Assembly: GCF_026914185.1 (NCBI RefSeq)
Contig: NC_070558.1
Location: forward strand, 682,001 to 746,000
Source: Puccinia triticina
Taxonomy: Eukaryota; Basidiomycota; Pucciniomycetes; Pucciniales; Pucciniaceae
Length of the DNA stretch: 64,000 nt
Reading direction: 5' to 3'
In this document: one piece after another, positions 1 to 11,279 of the stretch
How positions within the stretch are numbered: the stretch's first letter is position 1
Layout of the letters: each line of letters starts with the position of its first letter
The notes under the pieces: model-generated
Databases searched by the model: none
Told to the model about the DNA's origin: nothing
The model's input: only the letters and a program-made list of their open reading frames with translations
Made by a program: the position numbers and the translations under genes

Positions 1-344
1 CGGGTACCCGCCCACTTTTTCCCGGAATCTCAGACATCTACACCTGCTGGCGGGCACCCGCAACGGGTTTGCCGGGGCCATCTCTAGAATCAGGCCTTTG
101 AGTTCCAGAATCTGTGGTATGTAGTATATTCCTGATCTCCAATAACGGAGGAGTTCCAGGCCTGGTTAAAGGTCTCAGTCAGCTTGCTGGTTGGTAACAC
201 CATGCTTCCTTCCAGTTCAGCTGTTAATTGACGTACCATGGAGGCATTTTGGGAATCCCTCACAGACACAACAGATACATTATTCACTCCCATTGTTGGT
301 TGTGATCAAGTGGGGATACCCGTGCTTTTGGGTGACCATCTAAA
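1..344. other. Non-coding flank, nothing recognised
   Basis: No open frame here has family features or a plausible gene structure. The sequence is mixed-composition and probably old repeat debris next to the MITE that begins at 345. Confidence 0.4.
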
Positions 345-802
345 TACAGCCATACCAAAAAAGCTTGGCTTCTTTGGAGAAATTTCCACTGGAAATTTCT
401 TCTGGATTTGCCAACCTGTGTGTATCCAACAACAAGTTGGACAGTTGGATATGCATCCCTGCAGGCGCTGTTTCTTACAGGATGCTAACAGCCAAGCTGT
501 TTGGTAGAGAAAAAAAAATGCTGGCTGCTTGGGGGAGCAGGACCATGACACCTGGGTACATTCATCTGAATGGGAGTCTGGGCTGAAAATTGGTCAAGGA
601 TTCTGATTCTGGAATCAAAGTCAGGGAAAAAAAACAAGAATTCTTTGATTGAGCTTACCTGATTCTGATACAGACATCCTGCATATATCAACAAGGCAGG
701 CATGAATATCTAAATTTCCAACCTTGTCACTTTATTACATACAAGGTTAGAAAATCCCATAGGAATTTCTCAAAGCATCCAAGCTTTTTTGGTATGGCTG
801 TA
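345..802. mobile_element. MITE with TA target duplication (Tc1/mariner-like ends)
   Basis: An inverted pair is visible: CAGCCATACCAAAAAAGCTT at 347-366 and its reverse complement ending at 800. Similarity continues inwards for about 40 bp (left arm to about 388, right arm from about 758). The dinucleotide TA flanks both ends (345-346 and 801-802), as expected for Tc1/mariner-type insertion. The interior has no transposase-like frame, so this is a non-autonomous element of about 454 bp. The superfamily assignment rests only on the TA duplication and the CAG start. Confidence 0.65.
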
Positions 803-1384
803 TATAATTTTAGGCTGGGGATGAGAGGATGGACATTGGAGTGCCAGGAAACTGCAGCACTTGGCATCATGTTACATGGGGTGGTAAGGGGAAATTGGTG
901 TTGGAGGGGCACAAAGGTTTAGCATGCACTGATCATCCGGTCAGACCGCGGTATATTACATATAAAATTATTTGGATGTTGATTGAAGCAGGACCCCGGC
1001 AAGCCATGTAGGAGTGTTGAAAAAACCTGTGGTTTGCTCAAAATTCATACCCTTGCTGGGCGCCAATAATATCCTCTTCAAGAGTAGGTTTAGGTTTCAA
1101 GTCAAAAATTTATACATTTTACAACAGTAACATTGCCACTGAGGGGGGAGGGGGGTGGGGGGTGGGGGGTGCAAACCAGTGTATGATTGGCCAAGCCAAT
1201 GCACTGCAACAATTAAACACTCAGACCAGCATGTCCAAGCAGTTTTAAGACATGGCCATCCAACAACAGGTTGGAGTTGCCTGTCTGAGCAGATAGACCC
1301 GCCTGGTGACTGCTTGGACAAGCCTGTTTAACATCTTGTTGGATGGGCATGTGCAAGAACCTCTTGGACAGGCCAGTTGGAGGA
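803..1384. other. Non-coding region upstream of the copia element
   Basis: No gene is supported. The stretch holds the G-run motif at 1143-1169. It also holds degenerate inverted blocks around 1240-1375 built on a 'ttggac / gtccaa' theme, also seen near 425-450. Probably repeat-derived. Confidence 0.4.
1143..1169 (+). other. Predicted G-quadruplex motif
   Basis: Four consecutive runs of six G, each separated by one A or T, sit in the plus strand just after 1141. Single-base loops and long G tracts are the most stable intramolecular G4 arrangement known. No gene is close enough to assign a regulatory role; the copia 5' LTR starts 220 bp downstream. Confidence 0.7.
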
Positions 1385-1389
1385 CTTTT

Positions 1390-1720
1390 TGTTGAGATAT
1401 TGGTTTCAGTTGTGTTTTCTCTTCTCTTTCTATGCTTTACACATTTCACCCAGGTTTCACAGATCATTTCACATGTATGTAGTATACCTGAGCTCAGCAG
1501 GCGTGGAAGGATTTCTCCCTCATCCTTCCACCACCATTGCCCACTCGACCCGCCTCGTGCCCGCTGGTCTCAGGTATAGTAGCTCTCTCTTTCTTTCTTG
1601 TTGTCCTTCTTTGTTCTTCTGCTTCTCTAGTCTGATGTGAAATGATTATCATCCTTCCACCACCATTGCCCACTCGACCCGCCTCGTGCCCGCTGGTCTC
1701 AGCCTTTGTTTAGCTTATCA
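1390..1720 (+). repeat. Copia-1 5' LTR
   Basis: 331 bp, TGTTGAGATA...GCTTATCA. It differs from the 3' LTR at three positions only (1499, 1546, 1556), each a CpG/TpG or CpG/CpA pair. It contains an internal direct repeat of about 53 bp (1521-1573 and 1650-1702). Confidence 0.92.
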
Positions 1721-1732
1721 GGTTATGAGCCC
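1721..1732 (+). other. Primer binding site, half-tRNA-iMet type
   Basis: GGTTATGAGCCC directly abuts the 5' LTR. It is complementary to the anticodon stem-loop (CAU) of eukaryotic initiator tRNA-Met rather than to its 3' end. This is the half-tRNA priming mode known for Drosophila copia and yeast Ty5. The second copia element has the same site at 25807. Confidence 0.8.
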
Positions 1733-1789
1733 GCGCTAGGCTCCAGCTAAGAACAACGACGCACGTTAAATATTGTACCGTTGAGTGGC

Positions 1790-2590
1790 GATGTGGTGGC
1801 CATATGGGTACAGGGCCTCAAGATCAAGGCACACGGACCACACATCAAGATCAGCAAGACCCCACCAACAGCTTCCATACCTCCAAGGATTCCTTCCCTC
1901 CCTCTTTTCTTTCTTTCTCTTCTATTATTCCCCCTTCTCTTCCTCACCTGTGTTGGTTTTCTTTATTACTTTGGTTGTTTTCTTTTTCTTGTTGTCTTAG
2001 ACATTTTGTCCTAGGTATCAGTGGAGTGGGTTGGTTTTTGTTTTGAGTTTTGCTTGTTTTTTTTTTTTTTTTTCTCTTCTTTTGTTTCTCATCCTCTCAT
2101 CCTAGTTGTACGGGCGCGGCAGGCACGAGGGCTTGTTGCGCGGCATGTCGCGGGCCTGAATCCAAGTTCAGCCAAACTTGGAGGAAGGATCCGCATGGTA
2201 TCCACCTCCGAACAACGAGGAATATCATCAAGTTTTGAGTTTTTGAGTCTATTGATCCGGATCGTGTTGATCCACTCCCGCAGCTTTCTGAGTTTGAGTA
2301 CAGGAGTCTTTCTGAGTTCCCCCCCCCCCCCCCCCCTTCATAAGATCACTTCCCAATATTCCGACGACCGCGCCGGCTCCCTCTGAATTCCTTATTTACT
2401 GAGCTTTTCCATCCAACCAAACCGCCGAGGGTATTCCATCCCATCGTTCTTTCTCAACAAATCCCCCCCCTCAACCGCTAACACATCTTTTGACCCGTAC
2501 CGATACTTTTCGCAGGACCACCGACAAGGGCAGCACTCAGCACCATCCCCTCAACCGACTGCCACGGCTCAGACCCAACAGGAGTCCATA
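1790..2590 (+). repeat. Copia-1 leader, copy A
   Basis: 801 bp, matching 5767-6567 at a constant offset of 3977. It includes a C-homopolymer tract near 2319-2335. The substitutions noticed against copy B are mostly CpG transitions, for example around 2486-2535. The right edge (GTCCATA) is the junction with the foreign segment. Confidence 0.88.
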
Positions 2591-2592
2591 TT

Positions 2593-2660
2593 TGGTCCCC
2601 CGAGCCGGGATCAAACCAGCGACCTCAAGATTTACAGTCTCGCCTCAGGATTTTGAGACG
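2593..2660 (-). other. tRNA-Tyr(GUA)-like 3' portion ending in CCA
   Basis: Read on the minus strand, the sequence ends ...GGGGGACCA. It shows a 5-bp T-stem with a 7-nt loop (TTTGATC), an AGGTC variable loop, a 5-bp anticodon stem with loop CTGTAAA (anticodon GTA), and a possible 4-bp D-stem. The 5' acceptor strand is not recognisable. A CCA is not encoded in nuclear tRNA genes of eukaryotes, so this is more likely a reverse-transcribed or primer-complementary copy than a tRNA gene. On the plus strand it would serve as a long PBS for the gag-like segment downstream. Confidence 0.5.
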
Positions 2661-2932
2661 GAATGGCGGTCTTAGGCTGGATTCTGTTTCCCCTGATCTT
2701 TTTCTAGAGTGGTCTTTGCTGAAGACCCTGATCCATTATCAACAACAGATAAATCTTCTTTTGCCTTGGTTGTCATTCCACCAAGCACATCTTTGTAGGA
2801 GCTCATTTCAGGATTGTCGCTTGTTTCCGGATCCTCTTCAGCGTCCAATTGTTCCAGGCTTATCCGGCAAGATCCCTGTTCCAGGAGGAGACCTACAATC
2901 AAGTCGACGTCCTATATTGATTGAGTTTAGTC

Positions 2933-5766
2933 ATGGAGGACCCGCCAGCTCGGATGGTCAGAATTCAACCTCAAGATCAAGATCTCGGCTTTGATGGAAC
3001 AGATGTGGAAAAATTTCTAGAATTGTATGAGGCGGCGGCTGAATTCAATGGCGCCTCTGAAGATGATATGGCCTGGCAACTCTGCCTGTTCATCCATTCG
3101 GAGGAAGCCTTTGATATGATTGAAACTTTTGATGGATTCAAGAACCATAGATGGCCCGATCTGAAAGCGTCGATGCTCGCTTACTGGGGACAAGATGATT
3201 TTTACGCAACTGTTGGAACTCGGCAACCACTTCCTTTCCAATCAGCTTCGGAGACTCTTCAATCCAATCTCGCGAGGAAACAACCCAAGCCAATGAACGC
3301 TTCAGAAGTTCTTTCGGTTTTGTGGCCTCAAGGTCTTCCTCCAGTCAAGAATTCCCCTGCTCCTGTCATCGATTCAGAAAGAGAAGAGCAGAACACAGGG
3401 CGGGAGCTCGTCAATCGATCGATAGTAATAATTCACACAGAAACCTCTTTGCCTGATTCAGTTGCATCACCAGTTCCTGCTGAAAGTTCTCCATCCAGTC
3501 CCGCCCGAGAACAGTCTCACGATACCGACTCCTTTGGCCATAAGTTTCTTCCGCATCCTGGTCTTGTCAAAGATTATCAGATGATAGTCTGCTGTCGGGA
3601 AGACGATGATATGTACTTCGAGCAGGATCTTTCTCAACAATCAATGGAAGAGTCTAGTCCCGTCGAGGCCTCTGTGGCTCAGACTATCTCCTTGTCTCGC
3701 CAAATTGCTTCCCTAGCCCTTGTTGAAGATTTTCAATCTGATCCCTCCCAAAGGCAATCTGCCCATCACAAGTTTTCCGATGCTCCTTCTGTATCCTTTC
3801 CTTCAGTTCTTATTCCTCTTAAGGAGCCCATGCGCGCGGTCCCCGATTCGGAAGCAGAATACAAGAACAACGATCTAGAGCCGTCTGATCGAGTGGACGA
3901 TGTAAGACTCAAAAGTGGTAATGAAACCCTTTTGCTGAATGGTGAAGGGTATGATGGAGTTGCAAGCTCTGCCCTTCTGTTATCAGTCAACAAGACCCAC
4001 CAAGCTCAGCTTGGCAAGTTTTATTAAGTGATAGGTCTGGTCTGTTCCAGATGAAATCTGTTTGACTGGCAACGTGTAAGTGTTTCAATTACTTTGTTAT
4101 AAGGGTTGAAATGTTGTTATAAGGGTTGATTTATTGTTATAAGGGTTTTAGGATTTGAGTGTGGATGAGTGTTGGGTGACTTGTCAGTTCTGGGTGAGGA
4201 ACTGGGGAGCAGGCCACTGGGGGTGGAGAGAGCTCCTTTTATAGACAAAAGGGGAGCCCCAAAGGGGCTTGTGGGTTAGGGTTTCAGCTAATCTAGACAA
4301 CAGGGTGAGGGATTTTAGCTGGTGGGAGTAGATACAAATGATGTCATAGCCCCTCAGGGGCGCATGAATGGTGTCAGAATATACAACAGAACATTCTAAC
4401 GCATGCATGAGGTGACAGTAGACTGCATGAGCTGTCATACAGGGGGAATTAGTGTATACACAAAGTCTGAGGCTGCAGAAACAGTGTAAATGATGTCATA
4501 CTATGTATATAAAGGAGTGTATGTAGTTAATATGTAATGAGTGTAGCCTGACAGGGAGATGTATGTTTGTATCCTGTGATATGTATAAGTGTACTACTGT
4601 GAAACTTGGGTTGAGGCAGGTGACAGCTGGGTTACTGGGGCTGGCCGTGTGATAGGTGTCCATGAGATGTAACTTCCACGCTAGAGGGGGTCCAGGGGTG
4701 CTTCCAGTGGTGACTAGGGGTGAAATTGGCCGTAGAATCCATTTCTGGGGTCCATTTGATGGTATCTTGAGGCCTAGTATGAGTAATTATGTGGCATAGA
4801 AAAAACTTTTTATTTTTCCACTTTTCCGTCTACCACAACGATGAGCCGAGGGACTGCCAAGCAAGCTTAGATCCCAATATTTTGTTCAGTTTGGATCACA
4901 ACTTGTCGATGGTGGCCCTGTCAGCCAAGGAAGGAAAGAAGATCATCGATTTCGGGAAGATAGTCACTCCCCCTGATTCTTGTGAACACCTGATTGAGTT
5001 GTTGCATTGCCCAAAGGCTATTTCCGATCAATGTTTCACCCATCCTCATATCAATTCCGCCACAAACATCAATTCCAACGGCTTCCTTTTCTTTCTGATC
5101 TTGAACGGTGCCGCGGACCCTAGCTTGGCGCAGAGGCGAACAGGTGTGGGCCCCAATCATCTCATCACATCCAAATATAGCCTCCGAGAAGAGGTTAAAC
5201 TATCTCCAGATTCTTCCCCCAGCCCAAGTTCAGATTCCAAGTCTATAGGCCAGCTCCGCCCAACTGCAAAGCCCTTGGCGTCTTTTCCGATCCGCCTCTG
5301 TGATGAGGCTACACTACCATCTCAACGCTTATCCCATTCCTTCGATACTCGATCCTCTTCTTTGGTATCTCCTCGATCCTCTTCCAATCATCAAGTTTAT
5401 CAATCTCCGTCTTCCCCTCCATCTCTGATCCGCCTCTGCAATGAGGATAAACTAGCGTCCGTTTCAGTCACCAATCGCCTCCGCAATGAGGAGAAGCTAG
5501 CGTCCCTAGATGAAATGGATAGGGTGGATGAGGAGGATATGGGCTTGCTGTGGAGGTTTGGGAGAGGCAAAAGTAAGTTCCTCCCAATGTGCACCTCCAA
5601 GGGTAGATACCCACCAGCTTGTAAAAACTCTACGACCTGCCACACTCGTGAGCGCCTGGTGGGACCTTTATTTTTTTTGTTCTTTAGTGCTCCAGGTCTT
5701 CCTCAACATCCTCAAGACTCAAGACAGATGAAGAGCAGTCTAGGGACAGACTGCAAATGGTGGGTG
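2933..5766 (+). pseudogene. Gag-like retroelement protein, split by an LTR insertion
   Basis: The frame starts at ATG 2933 and runs to 3900. The N-terminal 100 residues have the acidic, Trp/Leu-rich character of rust retrotransposon Gag proteins (GTDVEKFLELYEAAAEF near residue 24; WPDLKASMLAYWG further on). The following region is Ser/Pro/Glu-rich and disordered. The frame is interrupted at 3901 by a 937-bp LTR. Removing the LTR plus one copy of the 4-bp duplication ACGA shifts position by 941, which returns exactly the frame that stays open from 4842 to past 5700. The C-terminal part is again Ser-rich with repeated 'RLCNEDKLAS'-like blocks. No zinc knuckle, protease or RT is present, so it is only a gag fragment. 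Confidence 0.65.
3901..4837 (+). repeat. Solo LTR inserted in the gag-like frame
   Basis: 937 bp, TGTAAGACTC...GTCTACCACA. It is flanked by ACGA on both sides (3897-3900, 4838-4841). It is homologous, in opposite orientation, to 31802-32987. Shared blocks include the ends and the segment around 4640-4837. No internal retroelement sequence accompanies it. The 4-bp duplication and length favour a Ty3/gypsy-class LTR, but the superfamily is not shown directly. Confidence 0.8.
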
Positions 5767-6567
5767 GATGTGGTGGCCATATGGGTACAGGGCCTCAAGA
5801 TCAAGGCACACGGACCACACATCAAGATCAGCAAGACCCCACCAACAGCTTCCATACCTCCAAGGATTCCTTCCCTCCCTCTTTTCTTTCTTTCTCTTCT
5901 ATTATTCCCCCTTCTCTTCCTCACCTGTGTTGGTTTTCTTTATTACTTTGGTTGTTTTCTTTTTCTTGTTGTCTTAGACATTTTGTCCTAGGTATCAGTG
6001 GAGTGGGTTGGTTTTTGTTTTGAGTTTTGCTTGTTTGTTTTGTTTTTTTTTCTCTTCTTTTGTTTCTCATCCTCTCATCCTAGTTGTACGGGCGCGGCGG
6101 GCACGAGGGCTTGTTGCGCGGCATGTCGCGGGCCTGAATCCAAGTTCAGCCAAACTTGGAGGAAGGATCCGCATGGTATCCACCTCCGAACAACGAGGAA
6201 TATCATCAAGTTTTGAGTTTTTGAGTCTATTGATCCGGATCGTGTTGATCCACTCCCGCAGCTTTCTGAGTTTGAGTACAGGAGTCTTTCTGAGTTTCCC
6301 CCCCCCCCCCCCCTTCATAAAATCACTTCCCAATATTCCGACAACCGCGCCGGCTCCCTCTGAATTCCTTCTTTACTGAGCTTTTCCATCCAACCAAACC
6401 GCCAAGGGTATTCCATCCCATCGTTCTTTCTCAACAAATCCCCCCCCTCAACCGCTATTGCATCTTTCGACCCGTACCAATACTTTTTGCAGGACCACCG
6501 ACGAGGGCAGCACTCAGCACCATCCCCTCAACTGACTGCCACGGCTCAGACCCAACAGGAGTCCATA
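5767..6567 (+). repeat. Copia-1 leader, copy B
   Basis: Second 801-bp copy of the leader. It continues without a break into the Copia-1 gag start (ATG at 6613), so this is the original junction, whereas copy A is followed by the foreign segment. It contains a C-homopolymer at about 6298-6313. Confidence 0.88.
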
Positions 6568-6612
6568 GCAATAGTGTTTTCTATCCCGAAGGATCAATTC
6601 TCTCCTCGCACG

Positions 6613-9600
6613 ATGTCGGACGCTTCCGGCTCAAAGCCGATACCGGCTCTCACCCTTGGAGTGGGCCTGAATGACGACCACTCTTCCCCAAAGATTCAAG
6701 GAGCTAAGCACCTGACTCCGACTCAAACTACTCGGACTGGGAGTATCAGGTTACGATGCTTCTAGATAACGCCAATCTGCTGTACGTCCTCACGCCCATC
6801 GCACCAAAAGAACGACCAGCTACCTGGGCAAGAGACAACAAAGCCGTCTGCACCCTCCTCTCCCAAATTGTCGATCCGACGAATTTTCGCTACACCAAAC
6901 CGCATCGAACTGATGCTGCCAAGGCGTGGGAAGCTCTTCGTTTGGCTCATAAGGACTGTTCGGCTGGGGGTCGCATGTACTGGCTCCGAAAACTCTCCAC
7001 CTCCAAAATGGAAACTGAATACATGCTAGACCATATTGACTCCGTCGCTAAAGTGGCGGAACGTCTCAACGAGCTTGTCACTGAGGAAAAACCCCTTACC
7101 ACCGACAAAATCCACGCAACAGCTCTCATCAACTCTCTCCCAAGTGACTGGATCAACTGTATTTCCTCCCTCATGAATCAACCTAAAATTTCAGCGGAAC
7201 AGGTTGCCATGTCTCTCCAAAGCAAATATCTTTGTAGAAAGACGTACAACGACGATGAACCCGTCGCGGTTTCCTCAACCAAGGCCAAACATCACGTGGA
7301 GAAATCCTCCTCTTCCAATCCAGCCAGTCAAGGAGGACGAAACTCCCGCTCTTCCCCTCGCCATTGCGACTTCTGCAACATGGACGGCCACGACCTGAAC
7401 AATTGCAGGAACACCCGTGCTATACTGGCCAACCATAAGGCAGGTCAGAAACCCAGGTCGGAAGCCAAGAATCAGGAAAGACGCCCGGATCACCCAACTA
7501 AACCTGCAGCTAAAGCGGGTCGCACCTCGGCCGCCACCCTCGGTAAGTTGTCACACCGATACGAGGAGGATGAGGAATCTGACTACTCAGGGTCTCAACT
7601 TGAAGTCGTCGCTGGCAATGCAGTCGCTGCCCTCTTGGCTTCCCCGGGTGCACGCGCAGGAGGCGATTCCAATCTCAACTCCGGATGCTCCTTCTCGATG
7701 ACCCCTGACTTGACAACTGTTGAAAATCCCAAACCAGACCACACTCCCATTCGTCTCGCCGACCATTCAGTGGTTGAAGCCACCCACAGAGGCACAGCCA
7801 AACTACCAATTGATGGCGATGTCAAAGTTAAAACTCTGGTTGTTCCCTCTCTTCATTAACCTCTTCTTTCAATTGCTGCAATGTGCGACGCCGGTGTCAC
7901 AGCAGTATTCACAAAATCCTCCTGCAACCTCTACCATTCGGACTCGACTCAAATATCCGGATCTCTCTCAGGTCGAGGTCACCGACGCGGAAATCTGTAC
8001 TACCTGGCAGCGGAGCCTGTGAGCTCTCATTCCACTAAGACGCTAACCCCCTCACCCATTGACAATTCCCTTCTGTCGTACCACTATCGTTTCTCCCACA
8101 TTGGATTAAAACCCCTCAAAGCCGTTCTAAAACGCCATCAAATCAACCCCTCAATCATGAACGAGATCGAGGTGCAACAATGTCCCATCTGCGTTCAATC
8201 AAAAATGCCGCAAAACTCGTTCCGATCTCGCTCTGCATACCGATCAACCCTCCCAGGCAAGCTGATTCACTCTGACGTCAGTTTGTATGAGGTTGTATCA
8301 TGCGAGGGGTATAAATACTTCATCACTTTTATCGACGATTGTTCTAAATTTCTCCAAGTCTACCCTATGAAATTAAAAAGCAATTCATTCGCATGCTTTA
8401 AAACCTTCCGTGCTTTCTTTGAGAAATCCAGCGCCCACAAGATACTTGCTCTTTGCACCAATAACGGCGGAGAGTACTTATCAAATCAATTTACTTCCTA
8501 TCTGTCGTCGGCAGGCATCAAACACGAGCCTGGCCCTCCTCATTCGCCAGAACTAAATGGTGTGGCAGAGCGCACAAACCGGACAATAAGTAATCTGGTG
8601 AGATGCTCACTTCTTCAAGCAAAACTCCCGAAATCGTTCTGGGCTGATGCTCTCCGACATGCGATCTTCCCTTACAACTCCTTCCCCTGCAAGACCTCAA
8701 GTGGATTCCTAGCTCCCGCCTTGATAATGGGGGATCACAAGGTGGATATCAAAAAACTCCGTCCCTTTGGCTGCCTCGTATGGTACAAGGTACCGGAGGC
8801 AAACCGCAAGAAACTCGATTGGAAGGGGCGTGCCTCAATCCTCCTGTCTTATCTCTTGGACGGGAACGGTTTCAGATTGTGGGATCTTGAGAACCGCTCG
8901 GTTGTTAAGTCCCGTGATGTTATATTTAATGACACGTTATTCCCCTACGGAGCAAAACTAAACTCCCCTTCCGAATCGATTGCAGTGGAATTGTCCTGGC
9001 CCCATCTCAAAAACTCTCTGTCACCACAGGTCTCTCCCCCACTCCAACTATCCAACCAGGAGGAACAACCTCCCGGCGTCGACCTTGCCACCACCACCCA
9101 CTCGTTTACCCCCGAGGGTTGCTACGCCTGATTTGCCACCTCTCAATGTACCTCTCCAGCCCCGCTTTGACCGACGCCTGACAGCCTCAATTCACGCGCC
9201 GGGTAATGCCCCACAAAATCCAGACACGATTTCCTCAGGGACTGATTCCCCAAGACGCACCCCCTTCCAATCTCCCACACATTCCTCTCTTGATGATCTC
9301 TCTACTCAAGATATTTCGATCATCTCTCTTCCTCCACTTCCCTCTTCCCCCCCTTGTTCCCCTGCTCTCTCTTCTCATCGTTCTCCTTCTCACTCACCCC
9401 TTCCCTCGCCGCCTCGCTCACCGCCCTCCAATCCTCAATCGACGCCCTCGAACACTCCCGGTGTCCCTCAGTCTTCACCGCCAAAAGCTCCGTCCCCAAA
9501 GCCTCCTTCACCGCCTCCTCGACGATGTTCAGGGCGAGAGCGCAGAGCACCCGATTGTTACGGCCAATGGTCAAAGAACGCGACTGTGGACTCGGACATC

Positions 9601-11115
9601 AATACACCAAAAACTTGGCGCCAGCTCCTGAAATCCCCAAATAAACACCGTTGGCTGAAGGCTGCCGAAGATGAGTTTGCTTCCCTATTGGGAATGCAAA
9701 CTTGGAAACTCATACCCCGTCCGGATAAAAGAAAAATAATCAAGTCCAAGTGGGTCTTCAAGGTCAAACGCCGACCTGATCAGACAATCCAAAAACTCAA
9801 AGCCCGCCTGGTAGCCATGGGATATTCTCAGGTCCAGGGCCTAGACTATGATGAAGTCTTCTCACCGACACTTCGTCTGGAAACCCTCCGTCTCATTTTT
9901 TCCCTTCTAGCAAGCCGCGGGTGGAAAGGCCGCCAGGTTGATTTCAAGACAGCCTTCTTAAACGGACACCTCGATAAACCGATCTACATGGAGCAGCTGC
10001 CGGGTTTCGAGGACCCTCACCATCCCGACTGGGTATGCGAAGTGACCCGCTCGATATACGGATTGAAACAATCTCCCCGCCAATGGAACCGTGAGCTTCA
10101 CAAAGCTCTCCTAAACCTTGGTCTTAAGAACTCTCATTATGATCCCACCCTGTACTTCAAACTAGCCGAAGGGAAACTCATAGGTGCTTTGACCACACAC
10201 GTCAATGATCTAGCCATTGTCGGCAAACCTTCCTTCGTAGACTCCCTCATATCCTCCGTTGGCAAACAATTCAAGATTGGCGCCAACAAAGACCTCAATC
10301 ACTTTCTCTCGCTGCAAATCACCCGCGACATACCTGCCCCATTCCTCTTCCTCAATCAAAGTCACTACATCTCAGAAATATGTGATCGGTTCCTAGAGTC
10401 TAACTGTGTGTCAGTCGCCACCCCACGTCGCCCAAATGAACCTACGTCTCCTGGGCCCTACCCACAACTTATTGGTGCACTTCTCTGGGTCTCACAGTGT
10501 ACCCGGCCGGATATCTCCTTTGCTGTCAATCGACTCTCTCAGTACCTGCGGGATCCATCCGTTGCTCACTGATCCGCAGCGGTGAGAGTCCTGAATTATC
10601 TCCTTGCCACCAAAGATCTGAAACTGCGTTTGGGCGGCAATCTTGTATGTTCCGGTTACTCAGACTCAGACTGGGCCAAGGATCGAGACAATCAAAGGTC
10701 CACCTCTGCATACACATATTGCATCGGAGATGGAGCAATATCCTGGAAGTCCAGGAAGCAGGCAACGGTCTCCCTTTCCAGCACCGAGGCAGAATACAAG
10801 GCCTTGTCGGATTCCTGCAAAGAGGCACTCTGGCTTCGTCATCTTTTAACAGAACTCTGTCTCCGCCCGGACACCGCGATTCCCCTACACGTTGACAATG
10901 AAGGCGCTGAGGCACTTGCGAAAAATCCCGAACACCACGCCCGCACAAATTAGCACATTCATGCCCGGTATCACTTTATCCGGGAATGCGTGCAGGAGGG
11001 CGATATCTCATTGCTTCATGTGTCGACTAAAGATATGGTTGCCGACATGTTAACCAAACCGCTTGCCCGCGTCACCCTTGAGAGACATAGGACCCTATTT
11101 GGACTGGTCACATAA
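6613..11115 (+). pseudogene. Copia-1 gag-pol (protease, integrase, RT, RNase H), inactivated
   Basis: The start ATGTCGGACGC lies just after leader copy B. The frame shifts near 6710-6740. Gag then runs with a CX2CX4HX4C zinc knuckle (about 7369-7410). The protease motif follows, with Asn replacing the catalytic Asp (7677-7679). A TAA stop sits at 7857-7859 and the same frame reopens for integrase (HHCC region, then D...N...E with the second catalytic Asp changed to Asn at 8460-8462). A second frameshift occurs at about 9080-9130. RT has its VDD box changed to VND (10204-10206). A TGA at 10570-10572 replaces a Trp, and a TAG lies at 10951-10953 inside RNase H. The terminal TAA is at 11113-11115. 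The element cannot encode active enzymes. Confidence 0.9.
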
Positions 11116-11270
11116 TCCCTTGGCTCACATCTCTCTCCCATTCCTCCTTCCGGTTTCTCCCTTCTTCTTCCTCTTCTTCCCCTTTCTTTCTTCTTCCCCT
11201 TTCTTTCCTCTTCCCTCTCTGATTTCCTCCTTCCTACATTTCTCTCTTCTTCTGTTTTCATGTGTGCAGC

Positions 11271-11279
11271 AAGGGGGGG
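11271..11279 (+). other. Copia-1 polypurine tract
   Basis: AAGGGGGGG directly precedes the 3' LTR, the expected site of plus-strand priming. Confidence 0.8.

Larger units (their letters stand above)
2591..5766 (+). mobile_element. Captured retrotransposon gag-like segment inside Copia-1
   Basis: Foreign 3176-bp block lying between the two leader copies. It begins with TT plus TGG of a tRNA-3'-end-like sequence (2593 on). It then carries a gag-like reading frame split by a solo LTR (3901-4837) and ends where leader copy B starts. A start two bases before a PBS-like sequence is the position expected just downstream of an LTR, but no LTR is present on its left side. It probably arose by template switching between packaged RNAs or by recombination; this is inference. 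Confidence 0.6.

Noticed and set aside
1790..2590. Host gene or promoter common to two loci
   Set aside because: Both copies lie inside one LTR retrotransposon, and copy B runs directly into its gag.
2593..2660. Genuine tRNA-Tyr gene
   Set aside because: No recognisable 5' acceptor strand or intron is present. The CCA is encoded and the position is exactly where a retroelement primer site is expected.
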